A DNA stretch of 64,000 nucleotides from Haliotis asinina (lineage: Eukaryota > Mollusca > Gastropoda > Lepetellida > Haliotidae). Shown here piece by piece: positions 46,225-55,490 of this stretch. A model generated the notes under the pieces. It was not told where the DNA came from. It ran no database searches and saw nothing but the letters and a program-made list of their open reading frames with translations. Numbering within the stretch: the stretch's first letter is position 1; every line of letters begins with the position of its first letter. Made by a program: the position numbers and the translations under genes. The DNA lies in assembly GCF_037392515.1 (NCBI RefSeq), contig NC_090291.1:31234001-31298000 (forward strand), given 5' to 3'.

Positions 46225-46440
46225 CTTATGAAATCAGAGGCGACTATGCTTGTCGTAAGAAGCGACTGGCGGGATCGGGTGGTCAGGCTCGCTGACTTGG
46301 TTGACACATGTCATCGGTTCCCAATTGTCCAGATCGATGCTCGTGCTGGATTGCCTGGTCCAGCTTCGATTATCAACAGACCGCCGCCATGTAACTGGAA
46401 ATATTGCTGAGTGTGGCGTAAAACTAAACTCATTCACTCA
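46225..46440 (+). repeat. SINE family B copy
   Basis: AGGCGACTATGCTTGTCGTA, GGGTGGTCAGGCTCGCTGAC, GTGTGGCGTAAAACTAAACT and CATTCACTCA. A short internal deletion lies at the ATCACTGGATT region. Confidence 0.92.
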
Positions 46441-46500
46441 TCTTAAAATCTGCTATTTAATCATATACTGACACCGAGTAAACTCAAACAATTTACTCGG

Positions 46501-48408
46501 ACACGTGTGATCAGTTGTGTAAAAATATTGACTCATGTATCGCTTTCACAAACAAATCATTTAGCATCCCACCAGCATAAGAGAGACTATCGAAATCCAC
46601 CATTATGAACAAATCGAAAGGAAATTGGGCACACATCATGAGGAAATTGTCTTTGCTATCACATGACATATTTTATCTCCTCAATGTGACTGTTTATTTG
46701 GGAAAGGATCAATGTCGAAGTAACGATTTTTAGGTTTCCGACACATAACCGACACATAACAAATCGGAAAGAAGAATAATATCCGACATATTTTATTCGT
46801 GTTTTGTTGTCGCATGATTATGTAATTGTCGTGTTTGTAAAAGTGAGGGCACAATGTTTATATACTCATTCATTATAACCATCTCTTGATCGCATACTTA
46901 AAAAAGACAATATTTTCGACAATATTTTGGAGAATAGTATACTATATTAACGTATGTGCAATCCCTTTAGCTTCCCATTGATGCAATAAAATCCGTATTA
47001 TCCCTTACAATCTGCCTGAAATCGATGGTTGAAACTTCGAGGCGAACCACTTGTAAAATTGTTCCGTACATCGAAAAATGTCGCACGTGTTGTTTGCCGA
47101 AATAGTTTCAGTCACAATTTAACACAACACAATATTGTACAATAAAGCACAATTTCTGGCCAACGTGTCCAGCTAATTTTCCGAGCACAGGAAGGGGAGC
47201 ATACCAACCCCCAATTCCGCCTCAAATGTCACCAACTTCAAAATACTATTCACACATATGCATAAGTCATGGTGATATAGATGACACCACTATATACTTA
47301 AATTTGAAAAATGGTCGGCAGGTAGAGGGCGCAAGGATCGATTAAATGCAACGTTACGTTAATTGATTCGAACGTTTTCATTTAATATTGCAATCTAAAT
47401 ATACATATGTTTTAAATACATTATATCGTACATTCCCTAAGGGCTGATCGTCGTATTGAGAGAAATGCGTTGTTTAGTTTTAGAGACTTGTGGTGTGAAA
47501 TAAAGCGTTCAAACTGCCTGTAGTAATATCTTCCCCTACAGAACGCCATACGGACGCGTCACGCCGTCCAGAAAACATCTTCCTTGCGCGGGTCTTGGCA
47601 GTGCTTGATCTGACATACAGGTTATTGTCTGAATATTCAGATAAATTGGTTAATCCGTTTTGAATCTTTTTTTGCCATTCTGCAATAACACGATGAACGT
47701 CACATGCTGGAATCAGTTTCACGGACCAAAGTACAAAACACGACACTTCTAAAATTACAAGGAAATCGATTAACTCCAATGTTGAACATAATTGGACGTA
47801 AATATCACAACTGGGGACGGGGCGCTCCTTATCTACGATTAATAGCCTCTTCAAAGACCTTCTGTTTCCTAGTTTCCTTTATTAAATCTTCAATGTCGAC
47901 AAACCCCAGCGAAGGGTATATAACATTTGAATGAATTGACTCAAATAAGGTTTGGAAAATTGGCCTCATTTGTGCAAGGTAATCGTGTTATTTAGTCATA
48001 AAACACCGCAATGGCTGATAAAAACAAACAAGGGCGGCTGAAGAATCAGGCTCCCTTTGCTTGAGCCTATTCTTGCAATTTTCGTTACTCACGCCATCCG
48101 ATCGTAAGAAAGTAGCCAAGGTTTCTTTTTACGAGACAACTTCCATTACCGATCACTTATAGATTTGATATCTACAACAACACTGTTAAAACGCGATGGT
48201 TGATCTCAGGAGATTTATGATCGGAAGTATGAGGGACTTCCTTTAGATCTATTATGGACGGATGGAACATGATCTATGTAGATGAAGGTAGTGAAGCTGT
48301 ATGGTAAAGACTGGTGTCCCATGCTGAATTTCTTGCTAATTGGAGTATCGTCCTCGGGATTTTAAAATAAGTGATATTCTTATGACGTTTAATGGCTTCG
48401 TGAAACCG
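46501..48408. other. Intergenic; one unassigned minus-strand open segment
   Basis: The minus-strand frame 47854-47480 (124 codons) has an acceptor-like GTTATTGCAG near 47675 and ends GSLNALFHTTSL. It may be a terminal exon, but no family is recognised. The rest is featureless. Confidence 0.25.
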
Positions 48409-48578
48409 AGTGAGAGGATATGGTTTTATGCCGCTATCAGTAATATGCACGCACGTAATATCAGTACTATCACAGCGGGAGACACTAGAATAGGCTTTAC
48501 ACATTGTACCCATGTGGGGAATCGAACCCGGGTCAGCGTGACAAGCGAACGTTTCAACCACTTGACTGCCCCACCGCC
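48409..48578 (-). repeat. SINE family A copy, antisense
   Basis: GGTTTTATGCCGCTATCAGT, box B complement GGGAATCGAACCCGGGTC, GAACGTTTCAACCACTTGAC. Confidence 0.9.
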
Positions 48579-48702
48579 TTTCCTTGAAAACGAAATGTAT
48601 TAGTGCATGAGAATCTCCTTCAAGGAATAAGACACCAGTCACAGAGAATAACCCTCAAGTTAACCCTCAAGACCATTACCTCCGTAACGGTGGCGTTAAT
48701 CG

Positions 48703-48840
48703 CAGTGGGGTAGCCTGGTGGTTAAAGTGCTGACTCGTCCCACATTAAACCTGGTTTTTTTTTTGTTACATGGAGACTGTTAACGTAAAATACATCTAGT
48801 CTTCCCCGCCACTGCCCCATCGATTGTCGTAAAACCATAC
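48703..48840 (+). repeat. SINE family A copy with poly(T) interruption
   Basis: GTGGGGTAGCCTGGTGGTTA head, an internal T run replacing box B, and GATTGTCGTAAAACCATACT. Confidence 0.7.
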
Positions 48841-48974
48841 TTTCTAACTGAAATGTGATCAATACATTGTGCGTTGCCAGAGCTGCATCAAGCATGCACA
48901 TATCCTTGTTAGACTACGCAAGCCAAACACAAAACAACCGTTTCACTTGTTGTCCCCATCTGTCTTGATTGTGA

Positions 48975-49760
48975 GCTGAGGTCTACATGTGCATCCAAAA
49001 ATCTATATTAGTCCCAAGATCCTAAGGTTACAGCATCGCGCATATTGTGCCAACATTGTACATGTGGCCCGACACCCTACATTTGTTTCTCTGCATCCTA
49101 CATGTGTAATACAGCACCCCGCTGCCAAGATACTACATTTGCATGTGAGTCGTATCATCTGTCACGTCCAGCTCAACATCCTACATCTGCACTCCAAAAT
49201 TCAACATTTGCACCTCAACTTCCTGCGTGTGCAAACCGCCATCACTGGGTGACTTTCCTTTAACGCAGTCAGCGATATCCAGCTATATGGCGACGTTTTG
49301 TCAATAATCGAGTCTGGACAAGATAGCCCAGTGGTCAAAAGCATGAGCATCGATCTACGCAACTGGGATTCCATGACATGTAAGCGAGTCTAGCCACTCG
49401 ATCCAGTAAGTCGCCTCCTACGACAAGAGTGGTTTACGGAAGATCACGTTTAACCCGGATCTTCTAGGTCTTAACCAACATCAAACTTACAAAGCCCAAC
49501 ATCCTACATGTTCTTCTCAACATTATATTGCAACATCCTATACGTTTTCTCAACATACTACATCCACATCCCGACATCTAACGTTTACACAAAAACATCC
49601 TATGTGCACCCTGCAAGATTTGCAACATCGCATATGTTATCCCAACAACGTACCTCTGTATCCTAACATCCTATTTTGGATCACAACATCCTATATGCGT
49701 GTCGCAACGTCCTACATATGCAGTCCAACATGTCAGAGGTGTACTGTAACACCTTGCTCG
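48975..49760. repeat. Decayed array around CAACATCCTACAT, split by a SINE
   Basis: CAACATCCTACAT(C/G)TGCAC words recur about every 23-26 bases at 48975-49250 and 49490-49760. A family B SINE separates the two parts. Confidence 0.65.
49257..49482 (-). repeat. SINE family B copy, antisense, inside the CAACATCC array
   Basis: ATATCCAGCTATATGGCGAC, GCATGAGCATCGATCTACGC, AAGTCGCCTCCTACGACAAG. Confidence 0.85.
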
Positions 49761-49796
49761 TACACCTTCCCCACATGTATATTCCAGACGTAGTTT

Positions 49797-49950
49797 GTTT
49801 GCTGTTTAACACCGCAATGGATTCTGGACCAGACAACACAGTGACTGACATCATGAGCATCAAGCGACAGAACTGGAATACAACGATATGCATCAACCAA
49901 GTCAGCGAAGCTGACCATTCGATTCTGCTCCTTGAGTAGAGCATGTCTTA
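49797..49950 (-). repeat. SINE family B fragment, antisense
   Basis: TTCTGGACCAGACAACACAG, ATCATGAGCATCAAGCGACA, CATCAACCAAGTCAGCGAAG. Confidence 0.8.
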
Positions 49951-50466
49951 TTGTCTTAAAGATATTTTTACTTATTCCGTGTTAACAATCTGGGATAAGT
50001 ATTTATCACCCAAAACTGGTTTCTAGAGGAGATATCGCTTGCAGAAGATAGTTTTGATAGTTTTGAGCTCATTATTTTCGGACTATTTTCATCTCAGTTA
50101 ACTTTAAACAAAGATGGCCACCGGAATAAATTACTTTTGGTTGCATTTGTTCTTACGACACAGAAGTTAAATATGATATCATGAAACGGTGAAACTTATG
50201 CGTCGTAGAATTTAAAGCAATAAATGTTAGAAATACTTTTGTATGTGCTTGTTTTTTTATGACGTAACGGTGTCGCGCGTTCCATCTTCCATTACTCTTG
50301 ATCACTTGGGTGTATTCATATGCAAATTGTTCAAAGTAACTTGTTACAGGTGACGATAATTTCTCTTGAAGGACAAAATGAATATGATATTTTCAATGGG
50401 ATTTAATAGCGCTTAAAATCAATTTAATGACAGTAACTATAAGTAGATAATTTAACCCCTCCACCT
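49951..50466. other. Intergenic, nothing recognised
   Basis: No supported gene or repeat. Confidence 0.35.
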
Positions 50467-50553
50467 TCGTCGGCCCGGTGGCCGTGCGGTAGAGCGTCTG
50501 CCTACGGATGGGAGAGCGGTATTCCGAAGCGGGTTTGAGTCCCGCTTCGGTAA
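50467..50553 (+). repeat. tRNA-like sequence, probably a SINE head or tRNA relic
   Basis: A D-arm-like GTGCGGTAGAGCGTCTGCC and a perfect T-arm (GAAGCGGG TTTGAGT CCCGCTTC). The 5' and 3' acceptor strands do not pair (GTCGGCC against GGTAAACC), so a functional tRNA is unlikely. It is GC-rich against AT-rich flanks and matches none of families A-C. Confidence 0.5.
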
Positions 50554-50892
50554 ACCTTTGTATTTTTCAGTTGATTTCAAACACATATGCATCATATGAA
50601 TGTTGATGTCCATATAAAGTTAGGAAACGTAAACCATGGGAATCGGTTTTACTAACGAAAAGTAAAACCTGTCTCTCCAAAACGCAAACTTCAAAGGCTG
50701 TTATTCTAGGAAAACAAGAGATGACCTTGTATATAGAGAGAAGCACACTGTAGCTTTATGTAGAACGTTCAAATTCCGTCTCTCATGAAACGCATGCTAA
50801 ACAGGTAGCATGAGATTATTCAGGTTATCCGGTCTGTTAGCGTAAATATCTGTAATTGTCAATCATCGAATATTTGATATCAAATGAATTTG
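50554..50892. other. Intergenic, nothing recognised
   Basis: No supported gene or repeat. Confidence 0.3.
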
Positions 50893-51008
50893 GAGCGGTG
50901 AAATAGCCTAGTGGTTAAAGCGTTCGGCCGTCACATTAAACAGCTGGGTTCGATTCCAAAATGGGTACAATGTGTGAAGTCCATTCTTGTGTCCCCCACC
51001 GTGATATT
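50893..51008 (+). repeat. SINE family A copy, 3' truncated
   Basis: GAAATAGCCTAGTGGTTAAA, box B TGGGTTCGATTCCAAAATG, ends after CCACCGTGATATTTTATG. The AGCTGGGTTCGATTCCAA stretch is close to the copy at 19225. Confidence 0.88.
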
Positions 51009-51784
51009 TTATGCCCAATAATTTTAATCAGTAATATCTAACCGTTTATGAACCATATTTCCCCATTCACCCCCCCCCCCCCCCCCTCTCAACCCTCGAC
51101 ACTGGCTAAGTGTTCGTGAAAGGGTCGACTTCAAGATTCTCTGCCTCACCTATCAGTCTTTCTAAAACTCAGGACATTCCTACCTTCAAGACCTTCTGAC
51201 ACATTACTTTCTTGAAATAACTCTACGTTCATCACAACAACTGTTGCCGCTGTGGCGAGCTATACAATCGTTTAGTACAAGAACACGCTCATATTCAGCT
51301 GCTTCTTTATCGAACTTTCTCCTAATCGAGTTAAAACTTGTGACTTATATGTGACCTTCCGTCTGCATGTCACAGTCGGTGTCTACAATCAGGCAGTGTG
51401 TACAGTGACTGATTATTGAACTATAGTTCATTAATGATCATTAAAACATTCATTAAATTGAAATGTGCACCCCCAGCCCTTCTCAAGAGTGTAAACCGTC
51501 TTATAATCCATTGAAACTCGCGCGAAACTGATGTGTGCACCCCCGCCCACACCCCTTTCTGTAGAATGTGCACCAACGCCGCCCCCTACCGCCACCCCCC
51601 AAAACACACCACATACCCCCCCCCCCCCCCCCCCCCTCCCACCACCACGCACACACATACACACACACCACCACCACCACCATAAGGAAAACCTGTGTTA
51701 CATTATCGATCTAGGTTACACAATAAAACTTGAGAAAGTGACTGCAAACTTATTCCCAAACGCGTGCCCACAGAGGAACCGTCA
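51009..51784. other. Intergenic with poly(C) tracts
   Basis: C runs at about 51069-51087 and 51617-51637, plus CA/CCA-rich sequence to 51680. The Gly-rich minus-strand and Pro-rich plus-strand frames are low-complexity artefacts. Confidence 0.6.
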
Positions 51785-51872
51785 TGCATGCTGGTCCAGA
51801 TACGATCATTTACACACGGCTGTCATATAGCTAGAATATTGCGGAGTGCGGTGTAAAACTAAACTCACTCAG
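51785..51872 (+). repeat. SINE family B 3' fragment
   Basis: GCTGGTCCAGATACGATCAT, GTCATATAGCTAGAATATTG, GAGTGCGGTGTAAAACTAAA then CTCACTCAG. Confidence 0.88.
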
Positions 51873-52127
51873 TATCTAGTTAGTTTTAATATACACTGCA
51901 TATATGTAATAAGATGTATTCTGTCACGACGCCAGTCTCAACATACGAAAGACATCAAATCACGTGTTGCGTGTAATCAATTTCTGTTGGACATCGATTT
52001 TTTTAACTTCGTACGGATGGCCCGACGGGGTCAAAAGAACATAGGTTCGGTATATTTGCTCACCAAGGACACACTCCGAAGGCAGTAATGTGTGCATTAA
52101 ATGACAAGTGCTCTCAATGATGTAATA

Positions 52128-52325
52128 TACAAGTTTGCAGTAATGCTTCCAGTGGTGTGTAACATACAATGTTTGCAGTAATGCTTCCAGTGGTGTGTAA
52201 TATACAATGTTTGCAGTAATGCTTCCAGTGGTGTGTAATATACAATGATTGCAGTAATGCTTCCAGTGGTGTGTAATATACAATGTTTTCAGTGATGTGA
52301 TATACGATGTTTTCAGTAATGCAAC
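52128..52325. repeat. 38-bp tandem repeat, about 5 copies
   Basis: Unit GTTTGCAGTAATGCTTCCAG followed by TGGTGTGTAATATACAAT; the last copies are shortened. Confidence 0.95.
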
Positions 52326-52890
52326 CAGGGAGAGAGAGAACATGTGTGTCGCTCTCTCATACACTCCCTCCCTCACTGTGAGGCAAAGCAAGAGAGAATA
52401 AAAGAGAGAGACATACACAGAGACAGAAACAGGCATGGAAAGCCAAAGGGAGCCAGAGAGGCACAAAGAAAGAGAGCATGTGTGTGTCTCTCAAGACTTA
52501 CATCTATATGATAATCAAAGGTATACAAATGGAAGATGTAATATGTATACCGACCTTTTCCATGTGGCTTGCGCATACAAAATGCTGTTGTACGTGTAGC
52601 TGCAAGTGTCGTCGATGAAGAAGGATGTATGTCACGCGTCAAGGTTTTATGAAAGAGGATATCGTCCCGAAGAGGACATTGATTATTTCTTGTTCCTTGT
52701 TAGTTTAACGACTTTATATTTTAAAGGGTTATTTCCCTACTGACGGCCTAAATAGACCATTTCCCGACTTTTTAAAATTCAGAAGCCGCTCCGTGTTTTC
52801 CCAAAAAGGTATGAGATAAGGGGAGACAACCGTGAGATTATGAGGGAAATGTATGGCTACGTCTAGTGTACAACATTTCTACATTATATC
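52326..52890. other. Left flank of the DIRS element, (GA)-rich then featureless
   Basis: GA/GAGAGACA-rich sequence at 52328-52490; otherwise no feature. AAGGGGAGACAACCGTGAG at 52818 resembles a word common in molluscan repeats. Confidence 0.5.
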
Positions 52891-53054
52891 ATTTTTTACA
52901 TACTTATCAGGTAAGAAAGCCAACAATGCCCACGTGAGTAGCGCTTACTCAATTTCTCTCATAACACAGTCTACAAAAAGTAGAGACGCGAGGTCAACAT
53001 ACGGGCGGTAGGTCACCCAGGTCACGAGATGACCTGGACACGCCATTCCCTTAC
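52891..53054 (+). repeat. DIRS left inverted terminal repeat
   Basis: About 164 bp, from ATTTTTTACATACTTATCAG to CGCCATTCCCTTAC; reverse complement of the inner part of the right repeat, with only a few differences (TAG/TGG near 52936, CC/TC near 53042, small indels in CAGGTAAGAAAGC). Confidence 0.95.
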
Positions 53055-53142
53055 TAGAGACGAGCGAGTCAAGACGTGTTGCTTGGCCGCTCTACTGGAT
53101 TCTAGTTAAGTGTGTGCTTTGTTTATTGCATTTTTCTATATT

Positions 53143-53193
<51 letters not shown>

Positions 53194-53726
53194 TCATCAT
53201 TCTAGTCGCTTTTAGGTGTTTTTCGTTATCTGCGACTAGCTGATTTTTTCTTTCTTGCCAGCAGTTTGTGGGTCGTCGGCCGTCGTCCCACTTGCACGTG
53301 CTTCACGGGTGTCCCGATTGTGTCTCGGTTCACGCTTGTGTGGCTCGTGCACTCGGACCCTTGTCGGGCTTCCGCGTTACTCGCTGGCGGATAGGCGGAT
53401 TGGCGGATAGGCGAACCCTTCGCCCGAGCGGACCTTTCGTTAGGGGTTCCTTAACTATCGTTCACCTACGCCTTTGTGCGCAGTAGCGGAGGTCAGGCGG
53501 ACCCTCCGCCTAGGCGGACCCTTCGCTAGGAGATTCTTCTGTCGTTCCCCTCAACCCCTGTGTGGTGTAGAGGAGCATTGGCGGACCTTTCGCCTTGACG
53601 GAGAGGCGGAGGACAGGCGAACCTTCCGCCTGGTCGGACCTTTCGCTTGTGACGTGCCTATCCTCCTCGGATAGGAGTTTACTCTGCCGTCACCCCTCGG
53701 CAGCGTACCCTGTCGTGCGTTCCACC
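53055..53726 (+). promoter_or_regulatory. DIRS 5' leader with (TC)n and GC-rich hairpin repeats
   Basis: Contains a (TC)n run at about 53143-53190. Then about three imperfect repeats of a roughly 100-120-bp unit occur (near 53390, 53490 and 53590) built on GGCGGACC(C/T)TTCGCC and CGCCTAGGCGGACC, which can fold into GC-rich hairpins. It ends at the gag ATG in a strong context (CCACCATGG). Role in translation or packaging is inferred only. Confidence 0.6.
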
Positions 53727-55490
53727 ATGGTATTCGCCTCCTTCTGCACTCAGTGCGGCACTAGGAAGTCGGCTAAGTGGGATCCTCACACATTGTGTAG
53801 GCTTTGCAAGAGTCCCTGCGCTGCGGATAACACTTGTGCAGAGTGTGAGGTCCTCTCTGAGCGGGACTTTCGTCAGTACCTGGCAGTACTTAGGAAGAGC
53901 GAGAGGGAGTCTCATCGGAAGAAGGCAGCGCCTTCCGCAGGTTCGCCAGTGTCTTCGGCGTCATCTAGACGATCGGTGCCTCGCTCTCCCATCCGCCCTC
54001 CTTCTCCCTCCGCATCAGAGGAGTTAGTTATTCACGAGGAGGCGGAGGAGTTCGACTCTCAGTCAGGAATGGAGTCGGACCCCATCAGGACTATGCCAGA
54101 GGGGAGGGATACTCGCTCCCGTTCCGTCTCTCCCTCTCGGCCCCTCCTGAGGGAGGACGTAGCCGTATCACCGGAGGGGAGGAAGGAGAAGAAGAGAAGG
54201 AAGGAGAAAAAAGCGAAGAAGGCTCGTAACAGGGAGCAGGTTCGCTCAGAGAGGCTTCTCCTTTCCGTTAAAGGGTTAGTGGAGTCCATCCTTGATCAAC
54301 GCCTTGGTCCGCCCACATCGGCTCGTTCCGCGGAACCCTCCTCTCCGCTCCGCCTCCGGAGGCGGACGCCTGTTCACTCCCCGAGGCGCTCTCCTTCTCC
54401 CAGGTCCTCCCCCTCTAGGGAGTTCATTAACACAAGAGACCCTCCACTTATTCCTATCCTCCCGGAGGAGGTGGGGGATGACAGCGACCCTGTCCTCCCA
54501 GAGCCTAACCCTCCAGTCTCTGACTCTGCGTCTAGACTGGAGGCAATTGCGGAATACACCGGTGTGGTGTTGGCGGAGGTGGACGATCAACCTTCTGCCG
54601 CTTCTAGGGCGAGAGGCGAGTCTTTCTGCCCTGAAGACTGTGTTCTCTCCCCTCGGAAAGTCCTCCCTCCGCACCGCTTCCTTGAAGCAGCCGCTAAGGA
54701 ACTGAAGGAGGCTGTTGCCACCGCCGGACCAGGTCGCCTTACCCCTCAGCTCCTCCTCTCAGACAAACAGAGGATCAGGCTTCCAGTGGCGAACTCGCCC
54801 ATTCCTTTAGATCCTCCCTCCTTGGATCCCGATACCTCTCGTGTTGCTTCTGCTGGGGTACCCCACAAGGTGTCGGACAATCACCTTATCCATTTGGACA
54901 AGGAGGCCAGATCCATTGTGGGGCTGAGCAACTATGTTGCTCACGCCTGCCAAGCTATGGCCACTTTCGCCAAGGAGGCAGGGATGGAACAGGGTGAGGA
55001 ACCTCTGTATAGGGCATTTGGAGTGGTAGCTGGCGGAGTGGCACAAGTCACCCTGTCGGCTGCTAGGATTTCAGCTGCCATTACCAACCTCAGACGGGAA
55101 GGCTTCCTGGGGCGCACTAATCTCCCTCCGGAGATTAGGGACTCCCTCCGTCACGCCTCAGTGTCGGCAGACACCTTGTTCGCGGGGGAAATCCCAGAAG
55201 CTCTCCGCACTCGCCATGAGATCCAGCAGCAGGACCTAACCAATCGGATCATGACGGGTGGCGGACCCTCAGCAGGCTCCACCCCCCGCAAGCGTCAGGG
55301 AGGTCCTCCAGCAGACCAATCCACTCCTAGGAAGCGGACAGGGAAGGTCGACTTTCGGTTCGGAGGTCGTGGCCGAGGACCCACGAACCAGTCCAACCAG
55401 CCCAGCCAGGCTAACCAGGGATTCCAAACCCCCAGCAAGGGCACTCCGCGGAAGCGGAACAAGGGCAAGTGGACGTCCAAGAAGAAGTGA
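53727..55490 (+). CDS. gag: DIRS gag-like protein
   Basis: The start is chosen at 53727 because it sits in a near-ideal eukaryotic context (CCACCATGG) and opens on the cysteine cluster; the frame is open further upstream only through GC-rich leader. The product is about 587 residues. Near the N-terminus lie cysteine pairs (CTQC, CRLC, then CAADNTCAEC) typical of the zinc-binding N-terminus of DIRS-type Gag. A long Ser/Pro/Arg-rich region follows (about residues 70-240, with a KKRRKEKKAKK basic run), then a more conserved helical-looking region (YVAHACQAMATFAKEAG, VTLSAARISAAITNLRREGF), and a basic Gly/Arg/Gln-rich tail ending KGKWTSKKK. It is expected to bind and package element RNA. It ends at TGA 55488, overlapping the RT frame by about 235 bases. 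Confidence 0.88.
   Translation: MVFASFCTQCGTRKSAKWDPHTLCRLCKSPCAADNTCAECEVLSERDFRQYLAVLRKSERESHRKKAAPSAGSPVSSASSRRSVPRSPIRPPSPSASEELVIHEEAEEFDSQSGMESDPIRTMPEGRDTRSRSVSPSRPLLREDVAVSPEGRKEKKRRKEKKAKKARNREQVRSERLLLSVKGLVESILDQRLGPPTSARSAEPSSPLRLRRRTPVHSPRRSPSPRSSPSREFINTRDPPLIPILPEEVGDDSDPVLPEPNPPVSDSASRLEAIAEYTGVVLAEVDDQPSAASRARGESFCPEDCVLSPRKVLPPHRFLEAAAKELKEAVATAGPGRLTPQLLLSDKQRIRLPVANSPIPLDPPSLDPDTSRVASAGVPHKVSDNHLIHLDKEARSIVGLSNYVAHACQAMATFAKEAGMEQGEEPLYRAFGVVAGGVAQVTLSAARISAAITNLRREGFLGRTNLPPEIRDSLRHASVSADTLFAGEIPEALRTRHEIQQQDLTNRIMTGGGPSAGSTPRKRQGGPPADQSTPRKRTGKVDFRFGGRGRGPTNQSNQPSQANQGFQTPSKGTPRKRNKGKWTSKKK

Larger units (their letters stand above)
45366..46500. repeat. Decayed GATATTCA-type array with nested insertions
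   Basis: GATATTCA, GATGTTCAC and GGATATTC(A/G)CTTA words recur every 20-25 bases from 45366 to about 45640, 45837-46220 and 46443-46500. They are interrupted by a 23-bp array and a SINE B copy. The word TTTAGTCATATACTGATATTC repeats across the SINE, showing the array is older than the insertion. Confidence 0.6.

Noticed and set aside
51431..51830. Gly-rich minus-strand and Pro-rich plus-strand frames
   Set aside because: Translation of poly(C)/CA-rich low-complexity DNA.
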